In this document: positions 1 through 7,305 of the stretch, one piece after another | Position numbering within the stretch: position 1 is the stretch's first letter | Layout: the number at the start of each line of letters is the position of its first letter | Assembly (NCBI GenBank): GCA_964548855.1 | Contig: CAZJSR010000004.1 | Coordinates: forward strand, 1 to 64,000 | DNA from: UBA3206 sp964548855 | Lineage (GTDB): Bacteria > Bacillota_I > Bacilli_A > Acholeplasmatales > Anaeroplasmataceae | Length of the DNA: 64,000 nt | Direction of reading: 5' to 3' | Program-made: the position numbers and the translations under genes | Notes under the pieces: generated by a model | Databases searched by the model: none | What the model was told of the DNA's origin: nothing | What the model saw: the letters and a program-made list of their open reading frames with translations, nothing else

Positions 1-1062
1 TTTTCATCTCTTCCAGTAATTATTAATTTAAATGGGAGCGTTAATTTATTATCTATTATATTCACACCTATATTTACCATAGTTGTTGGATACATATTGT
101 TGCCACTATCTTTTTTTATATATATTATTCCTATTTTATCTAAATTAAAGATATTTGAGGCCTTTGATAAGATGCTTAACATGTTATCTAGTATAGAAAT
201 ATTTAATTTAAGATTTAGTTATATTAATATTTACTTTATCATTTTTTACTATATTATTTTTATTTTTATATTAATAATGTTAGAATCAAAGAAGATTAAT
301 AAGAAAATTATTGCGTTATTTAGCTTTTATTTAATATTTTTATTGAATATAAAAAATCTTGATTTTAATTATCATATTACTATGATAGATGTTTCTCAGG
401 GAGATAGTATGTTAATAAGATGTCCGAATAATAAAGGTAATATATTAATAGATTCATTTGGATACAATGTAAGTTATCTTAAACATTTAGGCATTTCTAA
501 AATAGACTATTTAATAATTACTCATAGTGATGATGACCATATGAGAACTGCACAAGAGGTAATAGAAAGATTTGATGTAGAGGAAGTATATATTAATTAT
601 TTTGATAAAGTTCCTTTTGATGCAAGAAAACTGATTTCAGGAAATAGTTTATATTTAAATGATATTAAAATAGATGTACTTGCGCCTAGCTTTGACACTA
701 ATGATATTAATAACAATAGCTTAGTTATGAAAATTGATATTTTAGGCTATAAATTGCTTACAACAGGCGATATTGAATCACTTAGTGAACGGATACTAGT
801 AGATAAATATAGAAATCATTTAAAAAGTGATATTTTAAAAGTAGCTCATCATGGAAGTGATACATCTTCTACATTAGATTTTATAAATTATGTTAATCCT
901 GATATATCTCTTATATCTGTAGGTGTTGATAATAAGTATGGATTTCCAAGTAATAAAATACTTAATAATTTAAAAAAAAGTGATATATATAGGACTGATA
1001 TTAATGGAAATATTGACATAAAAATAAATAAGAATGGAATTAAGGTAAATACTTATAGATAA
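1..1062 (+). CDS. comEC: ComEC/Rec2 competence DNA channel, C-terminal part (5' end outside window)
   Basis: The frame is already open at base 1, so the gene begins upstream and 353 C-terminal residues are visible. The first ~100 residues are hydrophobic membrane segments matching the end of the ComEC 'competence' domain (LPVIINLNGSVNLLS, then a long hydrophobic stretch ending LPLSFF). From about base 370 comes a metallo-beta-lactamase-like domain: MIDVSQGDSMLI, the THSDDDHM metal motif near 520-543, a TTGD strand near 760, and AHHGSDTSS near 843. ComEC carries single-stranded DNA across the membrane during transformation, and this C-terminal domain is the proposed nuclease. holA follows 39 bases downstream, as in Bacillus. 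A TTG at 97 could be mistaken for a start, but homology continues upstream of it. Confidence 0.9.
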   Translation, partial: FSSLPVIINLNGSVNLLSIIFTPIFTIVVGYILLPLSFFIYIIPILSKLKIFEAFDKMLNMLSSIEIFNLRFSYINIYFIIFYYIIFIFILIMLESKKINKKIIALFSFYLIFLLNIKNLDFNYHITMIDVSQGDSMLIRCPNNKGNILIDSFGYNVSYLKHLGISKIDYLIITHSDDDHMRTAQEVIERFDVEEVYINYFDKVPFDARKLISGNSLYLNDIKIDVLAPSFDTNDINNNSLVMKIDILGYKLLTTGDIESLSERILVDKYRNHLKSDILKVAHHGSDTSSTLDFINYVNPDISLISVGVDNKYGFPSNKILNNLKKSDIYRTDINGNIDIKINKNGIKVNTYR

Positions 1063-1065
1063 ATA

Positions 1066-1074
1066 TGTTATAAT
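1066..1074 (+). promoter_or_regulatory. extended -10 promoter for holA
   Basis: TGTTATAAT, an extended -10 box, overlaps the region just after the comEC stop and lies 28 bases before the holA ATG. No good -35 is seen, as is common for extended -10 promoters. The 17 bases 1059-1075 recur exactly at 3670-3686 before pgsA. Confidence 0.5.
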
Positions 1075-1101
1075 TGAAGTATATTAAGGATAGGTGTCAA
1101 T

Positions 1102-2055
1102 ATGAGTAATTTATATACAATAATTGGGAATGAAAAATTATTAATAAATGAAAAAATAAATCAAATAGAAGATAATTATAAATCTAAAAGTTATGAGAAA
1201 AATGTAATAGATTTGAAAGAAGAGTCTATTATAACGTTATTAAATGCATTAACCACAATTCCTTTTTTAGATGATTATCGTTTGGTTATCTTAAAAAATC
1301 CAGTTTTTTTATATAACGAAAATAGTTGTGATACAAGATTAGTAGATGAATTTTTTAAATTTATTGAAAATCCTCTTGAAACTACTATTTTAATTACAAT
1401 AGTAGAAGAGGATAAAGGACATCTTATCAGTAGATTAAAAAGTAATACTAATATATGTGAAATAAATAATATTGATCCAAAGAAAATTGAAAATTTAGAA
1501 GAATATGTAGATAATCTAATAAAAAAAGATGGTTATACTATCGAAATTAGAGCACTTAAAGAATTACTTATAAGAGTTGATCATGATTATAATCGTATTT
1601 TAATTGAAATTGAAAAATTAGAAATATATAAGACTCTTGATAAAAATATTACTTACCAAGATGTTGTTTTAATGGTAAGCAAGGATTTAGAGGATTCAGT
1701 TTATCCGTTGATTGAATCAATTATATCGAAGAATAAATTAAAATCTATGGAAATTTATAAAAGTCTTAAAAAAAATAATATAGATGAATCATCTATATTG
1801 GCGAGTTTAATTTCTAAATTAAATGAAATGTATCAAGTAAAAGAATTAGTGTCATTAGGATATAAAAAAGATGATATAGCTCAAATGTTTAAATATAAAC
1901 CTGGTAGAGTTTATTATCTTATGAAAGATGCCCAAAGTATCAGTCATAATAATTTAAAAAATAGTTTAAAACAACTTATGGAAATTGATTATGATATTAA
2001 AAGTGGAAGAATCGACAAGGGAGTTGCGCTTGAACTTTATATTTTAAAGATGTAG
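1102..2055 (+). CDS. holA: DNA polymerase III delta subunit
   Basis: This 317-residue protein matches the clamp-loader delta subunit in length and layout. The N-terminus MSNLYTIIGNEKLLINEKI is the expected 'xxYxxxGxExxLxxE' opening, followed by a central lid region and a C-terminal helical collar ending VALELYILKM. Delta opens the beta sliding clamp so it can be loaded on primed DNA. Its N-terminal AAA+-like domain has no P-loop, which is normal for delta. The ATG follows an AGGATAGGTG ribosome-binding stretch (1087-1096). Position between comEC and rpsT agrees with Bacillus synteny. A two-way terminator separates it from rpsT, which converges on it. Confidence 0.92.
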   Translation: MSNLYTIIGNEKLLINEKINQIEDNYKSKSYEKNVIDLKEESIITLLNALTTIPFLDDYRLVILKNPVFLYNENSCDTRLVDEFFKFIENPLETTILITIVEEDKGHLISRLKSNTNICEINNIDPKKIENLEEYVDNLIKKDGYTIEIRALKELLIRVDHDYNRILIEIEKLEIYKTLDKNITYQDVVLMVSKDLEDSVYPLIESIISKNKLKSMEIYKSLKKNNIDESSILASLISKLNEMYQVKELVSLGYKKDDIAQMFKYKPGRVYYLMKDAQSISHNNLKNSLKQLMEIDYDIKSGRIDKGVALELYILKM

Positions 2056-2063
2056 AAAAAAAT

Positions 2064-2087
2064 AAAAAAGCACATTTGTGCTTTTTT
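2064..2087. terminator. bidirectional terminator between holA and rpsT
   Basis: A-tract, GCAC-ATTT-GTGC stem-loop and T-tract, so it works in both directions for the convergent genes holA (+) and rpsT (-). Confidence 0.85.
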
Positions 2088-2096
2088 ATTTATGAA

Positions 2097-2357
2097 TTAT
2101 AAAGCGTTAACTTTTGTTGATAACTCAGACTTCTTATGAGCAACGAAATTCTTGTGTACAATTCCTTTTGCTTGAGCTTTGTCTAACTTCTTAAAAGCAA
2201 ATGATAGAGCTGCAGTTGCTGCATCTTTATCGTTCTTCTCACAAGCTACTAAAACGGCTTTAACAGCAGTCTTCATTCCTGACTTATAAGATGCATTGAA
2301 TTGTCTTGCTTTTTCGTTAGTTTTAACTCTCTTAATTTGTTGTTTAATGTTTGCCAT
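2097..2357 (-). CDS. rpsT: 30S ribosomal protein S20
   Basis: The 86-residue basic protein starts MANIKQQIKRVKTNEKAR and has the S20 pattern of lysine/arginine-rich helices (NASYKSGMKTAVKAV, LDKAQAKGIVHKN, ending KVNAL). S20 binds 16S rRNA in early 30S assembly. The start at 2357 is chosen over an in-frame upstream ATG at 2378 because a strong GGAGGTG site (minus strand, about 2363-2369) lies just before it and S20 proteins begin MANIK. It is transcribed against holA from its own promoter. Confidence 0.96.
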   Translation of the reverse strand: MANIKQQIKRVKTNEKARQFNASYKSGMKTAVKAVLVACEKNDKDAATAALSFAFKKLDKAQAKGIVHKNFVAHKKSELSTKVNAL

Positions 2358-2387
2358 TCTTTCACCTCCGAAACACAATGCTTAATT

Positions 2388-2416
2388 ATTATACCAAACA
2401 TAAAGTATTTGTGCAA
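2388..2416 (-). promoter_or_regulatory. sigma-A-type promoter for rpsT
   Basis: On the minus strand: TTGCAC (2416-2411), a 17-base spacer, TATAAT (2393-2388), with TGG before the -10 making it an extended -10. The start codon is 31 bases beyond the -10. Confidence 0.75.
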
Positions 2417-2541
2417 TAGTTTTTTTAAAAATATTTGTCGTTTATATGTGTAAGTGGTTACAGTTTATATGTAATTATCATATTTTATATCAATATTTAA
2501 TATTTTACATATTAATTCACATAATATATTTGGTGATTATT

Positions 2542-3369
2542 GTGAATTTACGTACAGATTTAGCAGTTGAAGATATTAAAAGTGGTACAAAAAAACAATT
2601 TAAAGATTTTGTTATTTCAAAAGTTATTGTTGATAATTACAATGAAAATAAATATAAGAAAAATAAAGGAATTTATTATACTTTAGATACAAAAGTATTT
2701 AAAAATGGAGATCATGATAAAGAAGCAGTTATATCAAGTGCGTTAAGTAGAATTCTTAAAAATATTTTTAATGAACTTGATATAACTTCAAAAGATGAAA
2801 TATTTATCGTAGGACTTGGTAATGATGATATTACTCCAGATTCCTTAGGACCTCTTGTTGTTGATAATATAATAGTTACAAAACATTTGTATAATCTTGA
2901 TATGTTAGGTGAAAATATGGGTGTTGTTAGTGCTTTAAAGCCTGGCGTTATGGGGCAAACTGGTATTGAATCTAGTGATATTATAAAATCAGTTGTAAGA
3001 AGCGTTAAACCTAAATGTTTAATAGTAATTGATGCGCTCGCATCCAGAAGCTTAAAAAGAGTTGGATGTAGTATTCAAATATCAACAGGAGGAATATCCC
3101 CAGGAAGTGGTGTTAGGAATAAAAGAAAGGAGATTTCTTTTAAAACTATAGGTGTTCCTGTTATTGCGATAGGTGTTCCTACTGTTGTTGATGTTAAAAA
3201 TATTGGAAATGATATTTTAGAATTTTTGAAAATAGAAAGTGATACTTTTGATATTTTAGAAGATTCAGAACTTGATTTTATGTTAACACCTAAAGAAATT
3301 GATAAGTATATGATTGATTTAAGTAATTGTATTGCGGATGCTATAAATAATACAATTCATAATTTATAA
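2542..3369 (+). CDS. gpr: GPR spore germination protease
   Basis: This is the endopeptidase that starts breakdown of small acid-soluble spore proteins at germination. The family signature RTDLAVE is at residues 4-10. GLGNDDITPDSLGP (residues 91-104) and VIDALASRS (from about 162) carry the two conserved aspartates (D100, D164) that by position match the catalytic pair in Bacillus GPR. STGGISPGSGVRN and GVPVIAIGVPTVVD follow. The GTG at 2542 is preferred (GGTGAT about 10 bases upstream); an in-frame ATG at 2446 would only add an AT-rich hydrophobic run unlike GPR. This gives 275 residues, shorter than the ~370 of Bacillus, with almost no pro-sequence before RTDLAVE. Its presence implies sporulation ability. 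Confidence 0.9.
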   Translation: MNLRTDLAVEDIKSGTKKQFKDFVISKVIVDNYNENKYKKNKGIYYTLDTKVFKNGDHDKEAVISSALSRILKNIFNELDITSKDEIFIVGLGNDDITPDSLGPLVVDNIIVTKHLYNLDMLGENMGVVSALKPGVMGQTGIESSDIIKSVVRSVKPKCLIVIDALASRSLKRVGCSIQISTGGISPGSGVRNKRKEISFKTIGVPVIAIGVPTVVDVKNIGNDILEFLKIESDTFDILEDSELDFMLTPKEIDKYMIDLSNCIADAINNTIHNL

Positions 3370-3423
3370 TATTTGACAATTTTTATTTCAAGATAGTGTT
3401 ATAAATTTCTTGAAGGTGATATT

Positions 3424-3654
3424 TTGGTTAATAGAAAGTTATTTATTTTTATTGTAGTGTTTTTAATACTAATATTTTCACTAACAAAATTATTTACAAA
3501 AACTGATTTTGATGAGGATGAAATTTTATATGTAACTAGTACGAAAAATATAGTTGTTATAATGTTGAAATTTGTTGAAAAAGGTATGTCTTTTATTTTT
3601 GATTTTATATTTCAAATTTTAATTAAACTATTTAATTTCATTTTTGGATTTTAG
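3424..3654 (+). CDS. small membrane protein of unknown function
   Basis: A 76-residue ORF with a TTG start behind GAAGGTGAT (3412-3420). An N-terminal membrane segment (about residues 4-22) is followed by a short acidic stretch TDFDEDE and a hydrophobic, Phe/Ile-rich second half, so two membrane-associated segments are likely. I do not recognise the family. It lies directly after gpr, where Bacillus has the sporulation gene spoIIP, but it is far shorter and shows no SpoIIP features. A TTGACA at 3373-3378 precedes it but the spacing to TATAAA (3400-3405) is 21 bases, so the promoter is uncertain. The good ribosome-binding site supports a real gene. Confidence 0.6.
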   Translation: MVNRKLFIFIVVFLILIFSLTKLFTKTDFDEDEILYVTSTKNIVVIMLKFVEKGMSFIFDFIFQILIKLFNFIFGF

Positions 3655-3676
3655 TACTTTATTAAAATAATAAATA

Positions 3677-3685
3677 TGTTATAAT
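3677..3685 (+). promoter_or_regulatory. extended -10 promoter for pgsA
   Basis: TGTTATAAT sits 35 bases before the pgsA ATG, in a 17-base stretch (3670-3686) identical to the one before holA. The -35 region is weak. Confidence 0.5.
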
Positions 3686-3720
3686 TAAAGGAGAATGAAA
3701 AGAAAAAGGATGAATTTATA

Positions 3721-4362
3721 ATGACTACAACAGAAAGAAAAGGTATGACTTTACCAAATAAGTTAACTTTAATGAGAATATTATTAATACCAGTGATGGT
3801 AATTATTGCATATATTCCATATCTTAAAAATACTTATATTATTGAATATAAAAATATTTTAAATGGAATATCTCTTGCAAATTTAATCAATGCGATAATT
3901 TTTATTGTAGCTTCTTTAACAGATTTACTAGATGGAAAGATTGCAAGAAAATATAATTTAGTAACAACATTTGGAAAGTTTGCAGATCCACTTGCTGATA
4001 AATGCTTAGTATTTACAGCACTATTATTACTTATGGTTCAACCATCAACTATTAATAATTGGGTACATATGGGATATGTTGTACCTGCATGGTGTGCAAT
4101 TGTTATTATGTTAAGAGAATTTATGGTTTCTGGAATTAGACTAGTGGCTGTTGGTGAAGGAACAGTAATCGCAGCAGGTAAATTAGGAAAATGGAAGACT
4201 GCAGTTACTATGGTAACATTAGTGGGATTATTTATTTCGCATTTAAATAAATGGTTAGAATTAGTATCATTTGTTTTACTTATGATTTCAGTATTATTAA
4301 CAATTATTTCAGGAATTGAATATTTCTGGAAAAATCGTAAAATTATTTTAAAGTCAGTATAG
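3721..4362 (+). CDS. pgsA: CDP-diacylglycerol-glycerol-3-phosphate 3-phosphatidyltransferase
   Basis: PgsA makes phosphatidylglycerophosphate from CDP-diacylglycerol and glycerol 3-phosphate in the membrane. The CDP-alcohol phosphotransferase motif D-x2-DG-x2-AR-x8-G-x3-D-x3-D is complete: D68, D71, G72, A75, R76, G85, D89, D93. The 213-residue protein is mostly hydrophobic helices. The N-terminal LPNKLTLMRI is typical; the ATG at 3721 has AAAGGATG upstream, though M9 would give the more usual family N-terminus. Placement just before recA is the Bacillus arrangement (with cinA missing here). Confidence 0.93.
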   Translation: MTTTERKGMTLPNKLTLMRILLIPVMVIIAYIPYLKNTYIIEYKNILNGISLANLINAIIFIVASLTDLLDGKIARKYNLVTTFGKFADPLADKCLVFTALLLLMVQPSTINNWVHMGYVVPAWCAIVIMLREFMVSGIRLVAVGEGTVIAAGKLGKWKTAVTMVTLVGLFISHLNKWLELVSFVLLMISVLLTIISGIEYFWKNRKIILKSV

Positions 4363-4377
4363 TAATATAGCTGACTT
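4351..4377 (+). terminator. weak terminator or attenuator between pgsA and recA
   Basis: AAGTCAG (4351-4357) pairs with CTGACTT (4371-4377); TATA/TATA inside extends the stem with one bulged G. It overlaps the pgsA stop and has only a short T run after it, so read-through into recA is possible. Confidence 0.45.
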
Positions 4378-4406
4378 TTGTCTATATATCTAACGGAGGT
4401 GTTTTT

Positions 4407-5387
4407 ATGAACGAAAGAGATGAGGCTTTACAAAAGGCCTTAAAAGATATCGAAAAGCAATATGGAAAAGGATCTGTAATGAAATTAGGAGATAAGGCAG
4501 ATACTAAAATTGAGGTTATCTCAAGTGGTTCGATTGCACTAGATAGAGCACTTGGTGTTGGAGGATATCCTAAAGGAAGGATAATTGAAATATATGGTCC
4601 TGAATCAAGTGGTAAAACAACATTTGCGCTACATGCGATTGCGAATGCACAAAAAGAAGGCGGATATGCAGCGTTTATTGATGCTGAACATGCATTAGAC
4701 CCTAAATATGCTAAAGCGTTAGGTGTGGATACTGAAAATTTGATTTTATCTCAACCTGATAATGGAGAACAAGCACTTGAAATCGCGGAAGCTCTAATAA
4801 AAAGTGGTAGTGTAGATATTATTGTTATTGACTCTGTTGCGGCTTTAGTACCTGAAGCTGAACTAAATGGAGAAATGGGTCAATCTATGGTTGGTTTACA
4901 TGCTAGACTTATGTCACAAGCTATGCGTAAGCTTTCAGGTGTTATTAGTAAAACTAATTGTGTTGCGATTTTTATTAATCAAATACGTGAAAAAGTTGGA
5001 GTTATGTTTGGAAATCCAGAAACAACAACTGGTGGACGAGCTTTAAAGTTCTTCTCTTCTGTTAGATTAGAAATAAGAAGAGGTGAACAATTAAAGGATG
5101 GTACAGCTGCGATAGGTAATAGAACTAATATTAAGGTTGTTAAAAATAAGGTTGCACCTCCATTTAGGACGTGTGAAGTTGAAATTATGTATGGTGAGGG
5201 TATAAGCCATATTGGAGAAGTTCTTGATTGTGCAACTGATTTAGAGATAGTTAATAAATCAGGTGCTTGGTATAGTTATAATGGGGAAAAGATTGGTCAA
5301 GGTAGAGATAAAACTAAAGAGTATTTAAAGAATAATCCTGATATATTAAATGAAATAGAAGCTAAAGTTAGAGAATCTTTAGTATAA
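4407..5387 (+). CDS. recA: RecA recombinase
   Basis: RecA coats single-stranded DNA, drives strand exchange and triggers the SOS response; it also handles DNA imported through ComEC. Walker A is GPESSGKTT (about residues 64-72), Walker B region VDIIVIDSVAALVP, and loop motifs GQSMVGLHARLMSQAMRKLS and NQIREKVGVMFGNPETTTGG follow. At 326 residues it is about 20 shorter than Bacillus RecA, mainly from a reduced C-terminal tail (ends AKVRESLV), the part that restrains DNA binding in longer RecAs. A strong GGAGGTG (4395-4401) precedes the ATG. No Firmicutes SOS box (GAACN4GTTC) is visible upstream. Confidence 0.98.
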   Translation: MNERDEALQKALKDIEKQYGKGSVMKLGDKADTKIEVISSGSIALDRALGVGGYPKGRIIEIYGPESSGKTTFALHAIANAQKEGGYAAFIDAEHALDPKYAKALGVDTENLILSQPDNGEQALEIAEALIKSGSVDIIVIDSVAALVPEAELNGEMGQSMVGLHARLMSQAMRKLSGVISKTNCVAIFINQIREKVGVMFGNPETTTGGRALKFFSSVRLEIRRGEQLKDGTAAIGNRTNIKVVKNKVAPPFRTCEVEIMYGEGISHIGEVLDCATDLEIVNKSGAWYSYNGEKIGQGRDKTKEYLKNNPDILNEIEAKVRESLV

Positions 5388-5413
5388 AAAAATGTCCAGT
5401 AATGGACATTTTT
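5388..5413. terminator. bidirectional terminator between recA and the 5412 gene
   Basis: An 11-base stem AAAAATGTCCA (5388-5398) / TGGACATTTTT (5403-5413) with loop GTAA, directly after the recA stop and touching the stop of the convergent minus-strand gene. Confidence 0.85.
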
Positions 5414-6194
5414 ATTTTGTTAAGACCTCTATTGCAAAGAATATAGATATTGTTAAAATGAATATGATAATAAAAAATACATATAATATAGATTTTACAT
5501 GACTTTTTTTGGCATTAATTGAATCTTCGGTTGTTAGTAAATATCTATATAATGGTTTAGAAAGTAATTTTTTACTATTAAATAAATACATTAGATCAAA
5601 GAAGTTAACATATTCATTTAATATACATACATCACTTAAAATGGTAAGCATATAAATATCTATCATATTAGTATTAATCAGATAATCAATATCACGCGTT
5701 AAGTCAATATGGTTGAAATTATCAATGTCATAATAGGATTCTTCTCTAAATTGCTTGACAGAAATTTTATTCTCATTTAGAAGATATGTTAGTGAATCAC
5801 CATGAAAGAAATCTAATTCACATAATTCATGATTTAAAATAAATAATTCATATGAAAATTTGTGTATGTTTATTATCATATTATATTCAACACAACAAAT
5901 ATGATTAATAATTTGAACTTTTGTATTAAATGTTATGTTATTGCACTGCGGATCCATAGAATCGATAAAATCATATATTATATCATTAAAACTGCACTCT
6001 AAATTATTTTCCTTAATATAATTATTATAAATATCATTAAGATATTTTATGTATTTATTATTGATATCATTTAAATATGTTTGATAATTATTTTTACAAA
6101 TAAATTCAATATCTAAATCTTTTGTATCTGAAAGTATATTTAAGAAATTTTCTCGATTCTTTTTGCTAAATTCTAAAAAAAGTGTTTTATCCAT
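5412..6194 (-). CDS. hypothetical protein with C-terminal membrane anchor
   Basis: A 260-residue protein that I cannot assign. Residues 1-230 are hydrophilic, rich in Asn, Ile, Tyr and Asp, and predicted mostly helical by eye. A single membrane segment lies at about 233-254 (ILYVFFIIIFILTISIFFA), leaving a few residues at the end: a tail-anchored layout with the main domain in the cytoplasm. The start is supported by AGGAG about 7 bases upstream on the minus strand. It converges on recA and follows the 6232 gene after a terminator. The Asn/Ile content follows the AT-rich genome and is not itself evidence of transfer. Confidence 0.7.
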   Translation of the reverse strand: MDKTLFLEFSKKNRENFLNILSDTKDLDIEFICKNNYQTYLNDINNKYIKYLNDIYNNYIKENNLECSFNDIIYDFIDSMDPQCNNITFNTKVQIINHICCVEYNMIINIHKFSYELFILNHELCELDFFHGDSLTYLLNENKISVKQFREESYYDIDNFNHIDLTRDIDYLINTNMIDIYMLTILSDVCILNEYVNFFDLMYLFNSKKLLSKPLYRYLLTTEDSINAKKSHVKSILYVFFIIIFILTISIFFAIEVLTK

Positions 6195-6212
6195 ATAAAC
6201 TCCTAAAATAAA

Positions 6213-6228
6213 AAGCCTTATGAGGCTT
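6213..6228 (-). terminator. terminator for the 6232 gene
   Basis: Minus-strand stem AAGCCT / AGGCTT with loop CATA, followed by TTTTTATTTT just before the ribosome-binding site of the next gene. Confidence 0.75.
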
Positions 6229-6231
6229 CTT

Positions 6232-6828
6232 TTATCCGATAATTGTTACTCCTGAACGGAAGTATTCATCATATTCATATTCTAAAAAATATGAAAGGTT
6301 TTCTGTTTTAGTACCTTTTTTTCTTGTGTAATTAAGCTTTACAAATACTGTAGGTGTTTCTATTTTAATAAATAATAGTTTTCTTTTTGGATAAGTAAAA
6401 GAATAATTAGATATTGTTGAATCTTTTTCTTTTATTTTATCTCCACTTTTGAAAGAACTTGTTATAGTTGTTTGTGAACCGGTAGTATAGTTTTTAGTCC
6501 ATCTTCTATCACCCATCGCAACTGTATATTTAATGCTTGAGAAAGTGTATCCTTCTTTAGCGTTTTCAACTGTTGCTGTAAATACCATTGATTTTGAACC
6601 TTTATCTCCAGCTTTTTCATAATTTTTGCAGTAAAAATCAAAATCAAAATCATCAATTTGATTTTGGCTTTCAAGCGTTGTTAAAACATCCTCTTCAAAT
6701 GGGATTACTTTAGTTTTGTTGTATTCAGTTATATATGTTGCGACAATCGCAATTATTATTAACGCAAGGAATGATGAAAGTATTGCCCATTTTCTCCATG
6801 CGATTTTTTTCTTATTTGAATTTTTCAT
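6232..6828 (-). CDS. hypothetical single-pass membrane protein with extracytoplasmic domain
   Basis: A 198-residue protein not recognised as a known family. The N-terminus MKNSNKKKIAWRKW is strongly basic, then one membrane segment (about residues 14-37) leads to an extracytoplasmic part of about 160 residues with alternating hydrophobic/polar strands, suggesting a beta fold (TVFVKLNYTRKKG, LSYFLEYEYDEYF). The start at 6828 is preferred to an in-frame ATG at 6915: AGAGG (minus, 6836-6840) lies just before it and the promoter at 6857-6885 would fall inside the longer version. It is followed by its own terminator. Confidence 0.7.
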   Translation of the reverse strand: MKNSNKKKIAWRKWAILSSFLALIIIAIVATYITEYNKTKVIPFEEDVLTTLESQNQIDDFDFDFYCKNYEKAGDKGSKSMVFTATVENAKEGYTFSSIKYTVAMGDRRWTKNYTTGSQTTITSSFKSGDKIKEKDSTISNYSFTYPKRKLLFIKIETPTVFVKLNYTRKKGTKTENLSYFLEYEYDEYFRSGVTIIG

Positions 6829-6856
6829 TTTAAAACCTCTTTTATTGTATATACTA

Positions 6857-6885
6857 ATTTTAATATAAAAAAGAGTATATTTCAA
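6857..6885 (-). promoter_or_regulatory. promoter for the 6232 gene
   Basis: Minus strand TTGAAA (6885-6880), 17-base spacer, TAAAAT (6862-6857), 28 bases before the chosen start codon. Confidence 0.55.
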
Positions 6886-7047
6886 GTTATTTATTGGATT
6901 TATATTTTTTGTCACAAAAAACGTTATTTTTTTATAAAAACTAGATAAAAATATAACTTGAAAAAGTATTTAAAAATGGCTTTTCTAAAACAAAAATCAA
7001 GATTTAAAAAGTATGTCAAATCTATTTATTTTTTCATGTTTTATTAG

Positions 7048-7053
7048 TATAAT
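7048..7053 (+). promoter_or_regulatory. -10 box of the forward (toxin) RNA
   Basis: TATAAT with transcription expected to start near 7060, just ahead of the CAGTC-N9-GCTGC repeat. The -35 at 7025-7030 is a poor match (TTTATT). Confidence 0.5.
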
Positions 7054-7065
7054 TTGTACTGTAGG

Positions 7066-7084
7066 CAGTCTATGACGGTGCTGC
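7066..7084 (+). repeat. direct repeat copy 1 (CAGTC-N9-GCTGC)
   Basis: First copy of the paired element, at the 5' end of the forward RNA; copy 2 is 257 bases downstream. It matches the role of the DRa/DRb pairing sites in par loci. Confidence 0.6.
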
Positions 7085-7113
7085 TCCAAACTTGAATTAG
7101 GGAGGTGATACTT

Positions 7114-7215
7114 ATGCAGTCGTGTATAAGGGAATATCCTCTACTATTAAAGAGGAGTATTTCATTTAATGAAAATATTAATTTATTTATTAGAAATAAT
7201 ATTCATTATTATTAA
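7114..7215 (+). CDS. 33-codon ORF, possible leader of the toxin RNA
   Basis: ATG at 7114 behind a strong GGGAGGTGAT (7100-7109). The peptide begins MQSCIREYPLLLKRSISF and is not hydrophobic enough for a membrane toxin. It runs through the TCCTCT/AGAGGA hairpin that covers the next ribosome-binding site and overlaps the 25-codon ORF in another frame. Translating ribosomes would open that hairpin, so it may couple or gate translation of the downstream ORF. It could instead be the functional peptide itself. Confidence 0.45.
   Translation: MQSCIREYPLLLKRSISFNENINLFIRNNIHYY
7137..7155 (+). promoter_or_regulatory. hairpin covering the Shine-Dalgarno of the 25-codon ORF
   Basis: TCCTCT (7137-7142), loop ACTATTA, AGAGGA (7150-7155). 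The right arm is the AGAGGAG ribosome-binding site for the ATG at 7169, so the folded RNA would block initiation, as known in type I toxin mRNAs. Confidence 0.5.
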
Positions 7216-7246
7216 ACTAATTATTTATGTTAAAAATAAGAAGTAA
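7169..7246 (+). CDS. 25-residue hydrophobic peptide, candidate type I toxin
   Basis: ATG at 7169, 12 bases after AGAGGAG. The peptide starts MKILIYLLEIIFIIIKL, has one hydrophobic span of about 20 residues and ends in a basic tail with Lys at 22, 24 and 25. Size, single membrane span and charged C-terminus are those of small membrane-acting type I toxins (Fst, Ldr and similar). The Fst consensus itself is not evident. The gene lies inside an RNA opposed by an antisense RNA that shares its terminator. At this AT content a short hydrophobic ORF could arise by chance; the surrounding RNA architecture is what makes it credible. Confidence 0.5.
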   Translation: MKILIYLLEIIFIIIKLIIYVKNKK

Positions 7247-7260
7247 TTCTTATTAGTTCA

Positions 7261-7305
7261 TTAAAGGAAAGAAAAAACACCGCCGCAAACGGTGCTTTCC
7301 TTTAA
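7261..7305. terminator. shared bidirectional terminator of the toxin-antitoxin RNAs
   Basis: An 11-base outer stem TTAAAGGAAAG (7261-7271) / CTTTCCTTTAA (7295-7305) encloses an inner CACCG (7278-7282) / CGGTG (7290-7294) stem. Read on the minus strand the inner stem is followed by six T, a standard terminator. Confidence 0.8.

Larger units (their letters stand above)
7060..7305 (+). other. forward RNA of a par/fst-like type I toxin-antitoxin locus
   Basis: A predicted transcript of about 245 bases from the -10 at 7048 to the hairpin at 7261-7305. It carries CAGTC (7066-7070) and GCTGC (7080-7084), separated by 9 bases; the same pair with the same 9-base gap recurs in the same orientation at 7323-7327 and 7337-7341, the 5' end of the opposing RNA. 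The two RNAs can therefore pair at their 5' ends and through the shared terminator. That is the layout of the Enterococcus pAD1 par locus (RNA I about 210 bases, RNA II about 66). No sequence search was possible, so family membership rests on architecture. Confidence 0.6.

Noticed and set aside
97..1062. TTG at 97 as the start of a separate metallo-beta-lactamase gene
   Set aside because: The frame and ComEC-like membrane sequence continue upstream to base 1.
2520..2526. CATAATA as a sigma-G -10 box for gpr
   Set aside because: No matching -35 element is present at the right distance, and such A/T strings are frequent here.
4363..4406. SOS (LexA) box before recA
   Set aside because: No GAACN4GTTC or near match is visible in the short intergenic region.
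6462..6674. 70-codon minus-strand ORF overlapping the 6232 gene
   Set aside because: Lies wholly inside the better-supported gene in another frame and has no ribosome-binding site.
7072..7095. Seven-codon ORF starting inside the CAGTC-N9-GCTGC element
   Set aside because: No ribosome-binding site and too short to interpret; probably chance.
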